DNA of 17,654 nucleotides. It comes from Roridomyces roridus. Taxonomy: Eukaryota > Basidiomycota > Agaricomycetes > Agaricales > Mycenaceae. A program made the position numbers and the translations under genes. Under the pieces are notes generated by a model. It was not told the origin of the DNA and ran no database searches. It saw only the letters and a list, made by a program, of their open reading frames with translations. Each line of letters opens with the position of its first letter. Positions within the stretch are counted from its first letter, which is position 1. The stretch covers positions 1 through 17,654 of the forward strand of contig JARKIF010000454.1 in assembly GCA_029378245.1 (NCBI GenBank), read 5' to 3'. This document shows positions 1 through 8,606 of the stretch, piece by piece.

Positions 1-689
1 ACCATCACACTCCCTCCTTCTCCGCCTCGCCACAGCCCGTCTGCGCAGCAGCACAGCTAGGAATTCCCTCTTGAGCTTGGGTCTTACCTCTTTGCACCAC
101 GTTCCCAAAATGACTTGACAAGGCCTATCCACCTCCACCTCGGTTGAGACATGCCTCCATAAATTACCCATTCAGGAACTGGAAGCTGTTATCACCCCCA
201 AGTATCCCGGCGGACGTCAATTTTTGGCGGATTTTGAAAGCGACTTACTGCGTCCGTCTGGGGACCGGTATTCTCTTGCCCCTCCATTCCGTGATGTTCG
301 TACCGAGTCATGCCCAATTGTCAGGCGGGTGCCACCCTTGAAAATAACTCAGCGCTCAACGCCGCCGGAGCTCCATTACCGTGTATCTGGGTCCATCAAG
401 AAGAGCTCTTTTTGTCGACGCCATCTGTTTCACCCTCTGCCAGTCTTGCGCCCGTCCAAGATCAAGGATGGTATCAGGCCACAGCCGTCGGACTTTGATC
501 CTCGACGACTGTCCTCGTTGGGATCCCCGGCTTGCGAATTTGCTCTGCGGTGCTCAATAGCCATTGGACCGACAATCCCTGCTGTGTAAAGCAGCCTTGC
601 CATTCATTTTGCCAAAATTGGACGGCTGTGAAGAGTCTCGGGAATTGACGCGGCAGGCCTTCCTGATACATCCAGAGGGTCGAGTTGAG

Positions 690-1318
690 ATGTCGACTAC
701 GTCTATGAAAGCTGTTAATGACTCGACCTCAAAGGTTCCAAAACGACGGAGACGACCAGCCCCTACATTCCTCACAGTTCGAGAGACGGACGAGAGTTTT
801 GCATGCGTCAACTGCCGCAGACGCAAAATCAGGGTATGTTATCCTCTCGCCCTCCCCGGTCGAAAGCACTGACGTATGTGATTCTCCAGTGCAAGTCGGG
901 GGACTCGGAGGAGAAACCCTGCGAGCGATGCGTCAAGAAAGGGCTTCGCTGCGAATACGTGCCGGTAGACGACCGGCAGGACAGCAACGCCAACGAAAGC
1001 GCCAATACCTCCTTCGCCGCCCACCCCCAGATGTACCCTAGCCACCATGGCCACCATGGCCACCACCGCGAGGCGGGTCCTCCGAGTGTCGACCCCCGCT
1101 CCAGGTACACCCAGCCGCAGCCCACAGGAAACAGCAGTCATCGACGAAACCCCGTCGGGCCTGGAGCTATGCACGCACTCCCCTCCGGACAAGGACCATA
1201 CCCTGGCCACACTGTACCGAGTCATGCGAGAGTGAACGAAAAAGCATCGGAACTCGTTCGTAACTCGTTTCGGAACTGGATCAAGTTTCGACGGATAATC
1301 GACCATAATCGAAATTGA
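690..1318 (+). CDS. Zn2Cys6 (GAL4-type) transcription factor, copy A, truncated at its 3' end
   Basis: Join 690..833 and 890..1318, 190 residues. The intron 834-889 (56 bp) has donor GTATGT, a CTGAC branch point at 869-873 and acceptor CAG. Splicing joins CVNCRRRKIR to CKSGDSEEKPCERC and gives a perfect binuclear zinc cluster, CX2CX6CX9CX2CX6C, with the basic RRRK loop. The family binds DNA in the nucleus, usually at CGG triplets. The N-terminus has a basic PKRRRRP stretch. Beyond the cluster the protein is low-complexity, rich in His, Pro, Gly and Ser, with an HHGHHGHH tract from a CACCATGGC repeat at about 1045-1067. From about residue 162 the reading frame runs into a foldback element that provides the last residues and the stop, so the native C-terminus is missing. 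Copy B has 49 more bases in exon 1, and the N-terminal residues 20-37 differ between copies through compensating indels; the copy B version (RRTRVYIACVNC) resembles the paralogue at 12089. The family call is firm; targets are unknown. Confidence 0.85.
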
Positions 1319-1554
1319 TCTTTGACCGCCCTCGACGCGAATCGGAACTGTCAGAATCGATTCTGGTCGATTCTCGGCTATTAACCGAGTTACGATCCAG
1401 TTCCGACCGAGTTACGAATCGAGTTCCTCCTCGAGAGGAGGAACACCTCAAATTTTCGGAACTCGAGTTTCGATTCTCGTTCGGAACTCGACCAAAACTC
1501 GACCCAGAATCGAATCGAGTTCCGATCGAGTTCCGACCTCGTTTCGTCCACTCT
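1229..1554. mobile_element. 326-bp foldback/MITE-like element, copy A
   Basis: The ends form an imperfect terminal inverted repeat: 25 of the outer 32 positions match. Both ends begin AGAGTG, carry GACGAAA or AACGAAA, and then share CGGAACTCG. The interior is dense in CGGAACTCG, CGAGTTCC and GAATCG words on both strands and contains a stem TTCCTCCT/AGGAGGAA around a CGAG loop near 1428-1445, so the whole piece can fold back on itself. It has no coding capacity of its own. It lies exactly where the Zn2Cys6 reading frame loses its family character. I could not find a convincing target-site duplication. Confidence 0.6.
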
Positions 1555-1582
1555 GACCTCCCCTATTTGAATCGTCATATCG

Positions 1583-1627
1583 CAATGGCACTCTTTTTAA
1601 ACTACCAAATCATCAAGAGTGCCATTG
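1583..1627. repeat. Perfect 13-bp inverted repeat
   Basis: Arms CAATGGCACTCTT (1583-1595) and AAGAGTGCCATTG (1615-1627) surround a 19-nt AT-rich loop. The pair lies between the foldback element and the recognisable LINE coding sequence and recurs unchanged in copy B at 16918-16962. It may be another small hairpin element or part of the foldback/LINE junction. Confidence 0.75.
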
Positions 1628-1659
1628 GGGGACTACAGGGAGGTCTGGACGGACCTACT

Positions 1660-2196
1660 TCAAGGAGGCCAAAATGAACCCTGCTGCTGTCCTACTTCGA
1701 GAGGGAACGCCAACAGAGCTGACAATTGATGTCCAGGCTGACCTCATGTCTGCCAACCCGGGGATCAAACTGCGAGAAGGCAATCAACGGACCTTTACGA
1801 AAATCATTCGTTCTTTGAAAAAGCCGGCACAGAGAAAGTCGACAGCGTACAACCTGGACCGTATCAGATGCTCGATATATGAGCTTTTCAATATACACCC
1901 ACCGATAGCATCATTTGGAAATCCCTGCGTTCGAGAGATATTCCAAGGCTGGAACGAAACTTCTTATGGAAATGCATTCATGACATCTTCCGTGTTGGCA
2001 AATTCTGGGACCACATTCCCCACCTTGAAAGACTCGGGTCTTGCCCAACATGTGGTGTCCCAGAGTCCATGGAGCATATACTGCTGGAATGTGATGCTTT
2101 AGGTCGGAAGGAGATCTGGTCACTCGCTGAAAGATTGTGGAAACTCAAATACCCCTTGTGGCCATCCCTCAGCTGGGGTTTGATATTGGGTGGCGG
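1660..2196 (+). pseudogene. LINE (non-LTR retrotransposon) ORF2 3' fragment, first part, copy A
   Basis: The translation resembles the segment downstream of reverse transcriptase in fungal LINEs, around and after RNase H. The order is KEAKMNPAAVLL, then YNLDRIRCSIYELF, then SIIWKSLRSRDIPRLERNF, then LWKCIHDIFRVGKFWDHIP. A zinc-finger-like CX2CX7HX4C follows at 2042-2092, then WPSLSWGLILGGG. At least two single-base frame breaks are present (near 1890 and 2015). Copy B is intact at the first of these but broken elsewhere, so some breaks are probably sequence errors. The reverse transcriptase and endonuclease parts are absent. The fragment ends at 2196, where an LTR-like insertion starts, and resumes at 3703 in the matching frame. 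Confidence 0.75.
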
Positions 2197-3702
2197 TGAT
2201 GAGCATGGAATTTGACTGCCCTTGAAAGCACGCTTTTTGCACGATTTCAGATGTGGTTTCCATACTATATGATCTCAATATGAGAGCTGATGTCGAGCCC
2301 AGAGACAGTCAGTATGGTGGATACTTTAGAGTACTATACAGGTTGAAGGGTATTTACCTGGATACGACTGATGGACTCACTCCGAAACATGTAGGAGGTG
2401 TGGATACCTGCCTTACCAATGGGATACACCAATTAAACAGTTCTTAACCGTTGTACGATTGTCAGCAGTTCGAACCTTGGTGCAAGTGCAATTCGGAGGT
2501 TCGGGAGTTCACGGAATGATGGGCAAGTCGGCCGAATGACCTGAAACATGAGCAGACCGCCGAGACGGGTCCGATGGAAGTGACGTAGTAGCCGGAACAA
2601 GTGGATTCCGGCTCGGATACGGACTTTTAGTCAAGTATCTGCTGGTATCCGAGACCAAGAGTGGGAGATATGGGTATCGTTCGAAACCTACAACACGTGG
2701 GAGTACGTTTTGAGGCCATACTCTGGAGGGGAAGAAGGGATACAAGATATCCAAACTGTCCGAGTCATGGATCAGTGATGGAATCACGAGATAACATGCT
2801 GAATCATGGCTTGGCGCTCTGGCTGACTGAGCACCAGTGCCAGATCAACCAATCAGGTCGTTTCTATTCAGGATACGTGGGAGATTCATCATTATTGCGC
2901 CATTCATTTGTACTATCATATGATTCCCGGACATGTATAAAGTAGATAGAGTGTTACCCAAGAGGGCAGCGGATACTTCCCCCACTAGCAAGCTACCAGC
3001 TGCGACTACGGGATTTGTCCGAGGCTTTCGAAGGTGCATTGCGTAGAATAAGCAATCGCCCTTGAAAATCTAAATTGTTGTTTTGTTGGCTCCCGTTGTG
3101 TGAATCGAGTTTGAAGCATAGTTTGGTTCGAGTGCAAGTTGGATTGTGATTAGGGTTTCAGCTCAGTGGCAGCTTTGGAAGGCTTGCTACGGCTTGGTAC
3201 GGTTTGTGTGTCAGTTAGGGTCTGGTGTGTGTTCAGTGTCAGGAATTGGTTCAGGAATTGTTGGAATTTGTGAAATCCGTGTTGTATCGGTCGCTGTCGT
3301 CTTCAGATACCAGTGTAAAAGGGATTGAGAGACCCAAATACCTGCTTTATTGCAAAAACCCGGCTTTAGCCAAACTCAATCTATCTTTTGTGTTAGCTGT
3401 GAAGCTTTAAAATCTACCAAACGCTTTAGAATTGTCATTCTTGGTTCATATCAAGGATCTTGATTCGCAATACAAAACTCGACCATCATATCGAGACAAT
3501 ATCACAGTATTCCCTACAACCTTTCATAAGGCCCTGTACTAGGGACTTATACTCGCCTTCGCCTGCTGTCAATATAGTTGTCACTCGCCCCGGAGCTTCG
3601 TGATTGGGTTGTTTAGATATAGATTCGTCTGTATCGAGACTCATCTAGTCTTGTTGTTTCGAGTTGGTTGATTTCTATAGTAGGTTTAGAGCACATACAT
3701 CA
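2197..3702 (+). mobile_element. Probable solo LTR (1506 bp) inserted in the LINE
   Basis: The insertion starts TGATG and ends CATCA, the TG...CA inverted ends typical of LTRs. It is flanked by the direct repeat GCGG (2193-2196 and 3703-3706). Removing it together with one GCGG restores the LINE frame exactly, reading LILGGG followed by LARFENPKG. A TATAAAG box lies at 2936-2942, two-thirds of the way in, as expected for a U3/R boundary read on the plus strand. No gag, protease, reverse transcriptase or integrase is visible, so this is either a solo LTR or another non-coding LTR-derived insert. 1.5 kb is long for a fungal LTR. Small open frames inside (for example 2253-2447) have no recognisable domain. 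Confidence 0.65.
2936..2942 (+). promoter_or_regulatory. TATA box within the LTR-like element
   Basis: TATAAAG on the plus strand inside the proposed LTR. Its position would place transcription start in the last third of the element, consistent with U3-R-U5 order. There is no direct evidence that it is active. Confidence 0.35.
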
Positions 3703-4076
3703 GCGGCCTTGCCAGGTTTGAAAACCCGAAAGGCCAGCTCTGGATGGAGAAGAACCGCCTGTTCTCGATCATTATATCCACGTCGGTTTATTTGATTTGG
3801 AAAATTCGGAATGAGAGAACATTTGACATCCATAAGCCGATGAGTGATGCGGAAATCCATAACTGTTGGGTGGCAGCAATAAACTTGGCACTCAAACGTG
3901 ATACAATCCTAATAAACCGTGGCCGGTTTGGCCGTCTAGCTATCCACAAAGATGTGGTCCTCCGTACCTGGAGTGGAACCCTTCGAGAGGAAGAATCCTT
4001 ACCGGATGACTGGAGTAAATCAAAGGGGGTTTTAGTGGGTATATGGCCCGTATCGAGCAGAAATGGAATAGGTTAA
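3703..4076 (+). pseudogene. LINE ORF2 C-terminal fragment, second part
   Basis: Continues the LINE protein interrupted at 2196. It reads LARFENPKGQLWMEKNRLF, then YLIWKIRNERTF, EIHNCWVAAINLALKRD, VLRTWSGTLREEESLPDDW and GVLVGI, ending at a TAG at 4074-4076. The IWKIR block and the LVLxTWSG...LPxxW block are the usual C-terminal signatures of this fungal LINE type. This stretch has no frame break over about 120 codons, unlike the part before the insertion. The two parts together cover roughly the last 300 residues of the element's protein. No poly(A) tail follows directly. Confidence 0.75.
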
Positions 4077-4560
4077 CTGCGGCCAGAGCCCCACACTTAG
4101 GTTTGAATCTTGTGCGTAATTGTTACGATCCGATTCCAAAAGACAAGTCCGGAGTAGATGCCGGAACTCCGGTAGTGACCGGAGTTGGAGGGAGTGGACC
4201 GGAGGAGCGATCTAAGAGCACCACAGAGGAGTAGGGTGTCAAAGACGCCTTGCTATGTTGATAGGAAGGGAAGGAGTAGGAACCAGCCAAGACGAGTAGT
4301 CAAGAACGTCAATTATCAACTAAGGTTGAATACAGTTAAGGAAAGTCTTATATACGAGTAAGTAGAGATATATGTCATTACCACAGACCAATAATAGAAA
4401 CGGACTTATGCGGCTATGTGGATATAAGCTGATTAAGTCCGCACGGAATGATCAAGTGGATATCCTGATGAATACCAAGTCCGGGGGAAACGCTCAGATA
4501 CCTTCATCGCGTGAAAACCCGAGTACCCGGATAGAACCGAGGAGCGCGTGATGCGCTTCG
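4077..4560. other. No recognised gene; CCGGAGT-rich repetitive DNA
   Basis: Open frames here are short and match nothing I know. Words such as GTCCGGAGT, CCGGAACTCC and ACCGGAGTTGGAG cluster at 4147-4205, related to the minisatellite at 4584-4650. Reading the minus strand from about 4663 to 4433 gives a Ser/Thr/Pro-rich peptide that could be the start of a retroelement Gag, but this is a guess. Confidence 0.4.
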
Positions 4561-4582
4561 ACGTCGGGAGGAATCCCGACGT
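4561..4582. repeat. Perfect 9-bp hairpin with GGAA loop
   Basis: Arms ACGTCGGGA (4561-4569) and TCCCGACGT (4574-4582) enclose GGAA, which fits the stable GNRA tetraloop pattern if transcribed from the plus strand. It sits immediately upstream of the 13-bp minisatellite. Confidence 0.7.
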
Positions 4583-4583
4583 G

Positions 4584-4650
4584 ACCGGAGTTGAGTACCG
4601 GAGTTGAGTACCGGAGTTGGGTACCGGAGTTGAGGTACCGGAGTTGGTGT
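4584..4650 (+). repeat. Minisatellite, five copies of a 13-bp unit
   Basis: Five head-to-tail units of ACCGGAGTTGAGT. The first two are identical, the third has one substitution, and the last two are 14 bp with an extra G or T. The array starts two bases after a 9-bp hairpin. Confidence 0.9.
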
Positions 4651-5340
4651 TGGAACGGGACATAACAGTAATGGCATTTCCTCCTGGACTGTTTCCCAGC
4701 TATATTGGTTCTTCCAATTCAACAAGCGGATATGCTTAGAATGCTTTGCAGACTTTGTCATGTTATTCCAAACGCTCCAAAAAAAAAAAAAAAATCGCAC
4801 GCCGTGCGTCCCCACTGTACCATCCTTCTCCAGAGAGCATCCATCCATCCAATGCTGAGAGAAAACCGCCAATTATCCGCAAACGCTGTCACAACAGGCG
4901 GCGAGGGTAGAATGCAGAGGGCTTAATGTGCGTTTAATGCGTTTGACCGTTGATGACATCGGAAGCACCGCGCCAAGATAGGATGGAGGTGCGGTAGGTG
5001 AGGGCAAGAGCAGAGAGGTAACGCCGGATCAGAGCATCGCCACCGGCCAAACTTCCCGCCCTCCCGAGAGCTTGATCACTGCCAGGGCGCTGAGGCGGGA
5101 GAGCCCGAACACCGCTCGGCATGACATCCGAAACCCCTGAGTAATGAAATAAATACTGGGACCGAGCTGCGAGAAAAACTTGGGGAGCTTCTGAGGCACG
5201 GAAATAAAAAGTTGGAGCAGAAAACAAAATAAAGTGCATTTGATTAAATCACCACTTGAGTGGCATAGTGGAGCCGTGACCGTGTTTTTAAGCCGTCGAA
5301 CAATGGCACTGAAGCACACCGATCACACCATCAAAGACAT
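4651..5340. other. No recognised gene; contains an A16 run
   Basis: A run of 16 A lies at 4779-4794. The longest open frames are on the minus strand (about 5319-5029 and 5239-4934), but they have no family resemblance, no visible splice pattern and no shared composition, so I do not call them genes. The A run could be a relic of a retroposed poly(A) tail, but no element upstream supports this. Confidence 0.4.
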
Positions 5341-5560
5341 GTCCGGATTTGAATCAGAGGTGCCCAGGGCAGCCGTTTTTCGGAACTAAGGATCAGACGA
5401 CACACCGCACACACCGCCAGGACCATTTTTGTCCGGACTCGTATCATAGATGAGTGCCGATTTCAAATTTTTTGTCCGGACTATGGGATCATACGTCCGT
5501 GCGGTATTATCACGGGTCCTGCAATGTGGCAAGTTGAATAGTTCAACAAAATAAACAAAA
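5341..5560 (+). repeat. Repeat R1 with T-tract/GTCCGGAC motifs
   Basis: Contains GTCCGGAT at 5341, TTTTTGTCCGGACTC at 5426-5440 and TTTTTTGTCCGGACTAT near 5468-5483. The last two palindromes start 43 bp apart. A tail ATTATCACGGGTCCTGCA...GTTGAATAG follows at about 5507-5540. The same motif and the same tail recur in the larger cluster at 11160-11640, so these look like two diverged copies of one non-coding repeat family. Confidence 0.6.
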
Positions 5561-5622
5561 CCCCAACTTCCGTCATTCAGAACTCGTCAATAAATAAATA
5601 AATGAACCATATTCGAATACAT

Positions 5623-7908
5623 TCAATAAACAACCAACGCCGCGGCCAAGAACAACCCAAGCAACACCGTGTATTCCGGCGTCCCATGTACTTTGCCTCC
5701 GTCGTTCTTGTGGTCCCCAGTAGTATCAGTAGTCCCGGTCGCATTCTGCACCTCCGAACTCGTGGTGATATTCTCAATTACACTGACATCCCCCCCACGG
5801 CGCCAGTAGGGACGTCATACGGGTCAGGCACGGGGGGGCGCGTCCCTCCGGGCGGGATGACGGTGACGACTTGAGTGTTATCCTGCGGGCTGGGCATGCT
5901 ACCCGTGCGCAGGAAGTTTCTCGAGAGAGCCGCCGCGGTACCTGCTGGGCCGGTCACTGTACAATTGCCGGTGAGACCCCCATTTCTTTCCGAGAAATCA
6001 ACACGCTTACTTGAGATCGAAATCTGAAGTCATCCACAAAATCTCCTTCGAGGAAGTCACGGGCGTCTGCGCGGGAACCTGGAATGGCCATGCGGTGCAC
6101 ATCAACAGGAGCTGCCAGGTTTGGGTGTAGATGATCAAGGCAGTATCGTTCTATGAAGCACCGCAATGATGAGAAATTGTGTTGGGTTGAATGTACACTG
6201 GAACTCACAGGCTGTGCGTCGATGCTAAAGTTATTGAAGCCCTCAAATGTCTTCGCGCTGTCCTCGATCGCAGGAAACCCAGACAATTAGCGGTCAGAGT
6301 CTAGAGTCTACCTAAAACCGATTGGGACTCACGAAAATCAGAACACAACAATGGCGAAACGACCGTCTCGCGAATATCAAAAACGGGTTGATATCCAAAC
6401 AAACTGGCATTGCCATGGAGCGATTGGTTGAGCGCAAAATTGAAGAGCGGAAAGTCGGGGTTGGATCGGAAACTGGCAGCGACTGCGAACCGGAGATCGG
6501 TGGCCGTGACGGGGGCGTTGCAGAGCGTGCCGGGGCCACAACTGGGCGCTGCAAGTGGCGTCTCGATGGCCTGTGCCAGCAGAGTTTCCCAGGCCTGCGC
6601 TAGTGCGAATTATGATCCAAGACGAAGCAGGATATCATGCTCATTTTTGACGACACTGCCATTGCCTTGGCCATAGCCGGGGCAGGGTGGGATCGGGTCA
6701 TGCAGAAGAAATCGGAGCCGAAGGAGCAAGCGATTGGTGGCAGCCACCTGGTCCGAGAATCATCTCTTGGAATGCCTTTGCATTAAGATCATTAAGTTAT
6801 CCGAACTTGAAGCTTGAAGCCCGGCAACAAAGACCATACCATTCCGTGAGGGATCACAGCGTCCGATGACAAAGCGACCGGACGCGCTCTCAGGAATTGA
6901 GCGACATATGCTTGCACCGCAGAACGTCCCACTGGCATCAAAACGTCAGTGCTCTTCCTCGTTTTACCTCCTGTTGTAAGAGTCCACTTCCTCTGCCCAT
7001 CCCCCGTCGAAATGATTATCTCGTATCCGAGCGCAGCGCGCACAGTGTCCATGTCCTGGATAAACTCCGCCGTACTGACAAACTGCAGCAGCCCCGGAGG
7101 CGTGGTAGTTATTGCAAGACGCCAAGAAGCCGCGCATGGCAACTTGATATGCGTTGTACTCCTCTTCGGAAGTCGGGCTGATTCCCCGGTGAGCATCGAG
7201 AAAAATCCTGTAAATGAAAGAGATATACAAAGGATGGGTATGTCATTGAAAAACGCGCCCGAGGTACAGTTCAAAGGGGTGGAGAATTCCAGACCTCGCA
7301 TGTTGATTGCTGGGGGCAAATTAGTTCAAAAGCGAGATTCATAGATTGGATTACTTGCCAAGAATATCAAAGTCGTCCATCAGCTCGGTGAAAGTACTCG
7401 AAAGATTGAGGGCGTTCTCCCCAGGCTTAGGGAGCTGCGGGAATCCCTGGGCCGCCTCCAATGCGGCGTCAGGAACGATAAAATCATTTCAATTGTCCGA
7501 CTAACCTGGGTGACTGCGAGGGAGTTAGATTATGGAAGACAGGAAACAGAAAGGACAAACAAATATATCACACCCTGTGGATTTGCCGGTCGATTCATGG
7601 CAAATCCGACCGTGATATTCGCGACAGGGTCAAAGGGCTTCGAGTAGTCCATTGGGACGTCAATTTCTGCATAATATAAGCGCCAGTCCAGCAAGGAAAT
7701 AGACCACGCACCCCCACATTGCAGCGACGAAGGAAGGGGCATGTCCGCGGTAATATTGAGTCCTTGCAGAGCCGGCGGGATTCTCGTGTGGCAGTCCAAC
7801 CACCTGATAGTCTGGTTTTCTGCACGACGTTGCAATGGAACATAAAAAGAGGAAGCAGGGGTAACGGCGCCGATGAGGGCAGCGAAAAGAAAGAAGCTGG
7901 GAAGCCAT
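5623..7908 (-). CDS. Secreted TAP-like alpha/beta hydrolase (S33-type), multi-exon, frame-disrupted
   Basis: Minus-strand pieces in order match a fungal tripeptidyl-aminopeptidase-like hydrolase. They are a hydrophobic leader FFLFAALIGAVTPASSF; IRWLDC; EIDVPMDYSKPFDPVANITV; LSSTFTELMDDFDIL; INMRGLEFSTPLNC; AEFIQDMDTVRAALGYE; a degraded GTFCGAS...SGRFVIGRCDPSR; PDFPLFNFALNQSLHGNASL; a TAP C-terminal-like QLLLMCTAWP; and a hydrophobic tail YTVLLGLFLAAALVVY before the stop, suggesting a GPI or membrane anchor. The length of 2.3 kb fits about 550 residues plus many short introns. One intron (7358-7310) is a GC-AG type with donor GCAAGT. The ATG at 7908-7906 is one base out of frame with the leader, and at least two more shifts are needed (near 7090 and 6010). 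I could not find intact oxyanion (NPGGPG) or nucleophile (GxSxG) motifs. It could be a decayed gene or a good gene with sequence errors. Confidence 0.65.
7310..7358 (-). other. Predicted GC-AG intron of the TAP-like gene
   Basis: On the minus strand the intron begins GCAAGTAATCC and ends TTTGCCCCCAG, 49 bp. It joins the exon ending DDFDIL to the exon INMRGLEFSTPLNC, which are adjacent in the family. GCAAGT is the usual form of the rare GC donor. Confidence 0.55.
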
Positions 7909-8606
7909 CGGCAAGATGCAAAAGCAGGAGTCAAGAGGAATGGATCTCCAGGGTTCGATTTGTTAGACTTTATACGCTCTTGATCTTGGGTCCGCAGCAC
8001 TTTTGGCAAGTTCACGTGTTGTACTCCGCAGCGTTTGGAGGCAAGTTGGCACTGCATTGGTCCGACGAGAATCGGGAATTGAGTTGGAGGCGGTCTTTAA
8101 TGATGACGGTTCTGAGTGTCGTCATGGACGAGGACGAATTGCACTTGGCAACGAGGAGGCGGGCGAATCGGATTACTTAGACTGCGGCCGATCTGACGAT
8201 TCCAGGGCTGAGGGCGCGCGAGTGCAATTGTCATGGCTGTAAGTCGCGAAGCTGAGGTTCAGAAGGGGCACGGGGAGATGGGACCGGTGGATTGGAGCCT
8301 GCCATCTCGAGCGAAGGGGAACCAGACATGGAGGTGAAAGGAAATAGTGAGCACTGATTGGTCGGCTGATCGTGATGCGGGAAACAAACAAGGCTAGACA
8401 AATGCGTCTGTCGAAGCTGTGCGAAAATTCTTGGAAAATTCTGAAATTAAAGGAGGTTCTTATAAGCTAGACTAAATTTTGTTCTATGCCAGCGCAGGGG
8501 TCATAAAGAGAAAGAGAAGAAAATCCAGGAGAAGCCGTAATATCAAATCTGATGTGATGGCGGGCGGTCTAGGCCTTCTGAATCTCTTCCCTCCTCACAA
8601 CTCAGC
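7909..8606. promoter_or_regulatory. Divergent intergenic region between the hydrolase and F-box genes
   Basis: Both flanking genes start outward from here. A minus-strand TATAAAG (plus 7969-7975) lies 61 bases upstream of the hydrolase ATG, a good distance for a core promoter. On the F-box side, TATAAG near 8461 lies about 145 bases upstream of the ATG and is less convincing. The open frames inside (for example 7719-8180) have no family resemblance. Confidence 0.45.

Larger units (their letters stand above)
1..2321. repeat. Long direct repeat, copy A (window start)
   Basis: This segment recurs at 15280-17654 in the same orientation. It begins at the first base of the window, so its true left end is not visible. 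Compared with copy B I found about 15 small indels of 1-4 bases and one 49-bp net deficit near 740-760, but no clear base substitution. It carries the upstream region and gene of a Zn2Cys6 regulator, a foldback element, a LINE fragment and the start of an LTR-like insertion. Bases 1-689 contain no gene I recognise; they are the 5' flank of the regulator. Confidence 0.95.

Noticed and set aside
144..589. Overlapping short open frames upstream of the regulator, repeated in copy B
   Set aside because: Three frames compete, none shows a domain, and single-base differences between the copies change which stays open.
299..1230. Fourteen-base word GTACCGAGTCATGC present twice (about 299 and 1214)
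   Set aside because: A 14-mer shared by chance somewhere in a 17.6-kb window is not surprising, and the flanks do not match.
839..1306. Long antisense open frame opposite the Zn2Cys6 gene (155 codons; repeated at 16105-16641)
   Set aside because: It mirrors the GC-rich coding strand, has no domain, and the sense strand has a perfect zinc cluster with splice sites.
2459..2480. GTTCGAACC resembling a tRNA T-loop
   Set aside because: No acceptor stem, D-arm or anticodon arm can be placed around it on either strand.
4465..4490. Hammerhead-ribozyme-like core: CTGATGA followed 15 nt later by GAAA
   Set aside because: The 15 nt between do not form a stem II, and the upstream GGATAT that could pair before CTGATGA is not preceded by a suitable cleavage triplet.
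4504..4872. Minus-strand open frame of 122 codons
   Set aside because: It reads through the A16 run as poly-Phe and through the minisatellite; no family resemblance.
5955..5975. Apparent replacement of the catalytic His by Asn (GNCTVTGP) near the hydrolase C-terminus
   Set aside because: The same bases read equally well as the 3' end of a GTAAGC...TACAG intron, so the residue may not be in the protein at all.
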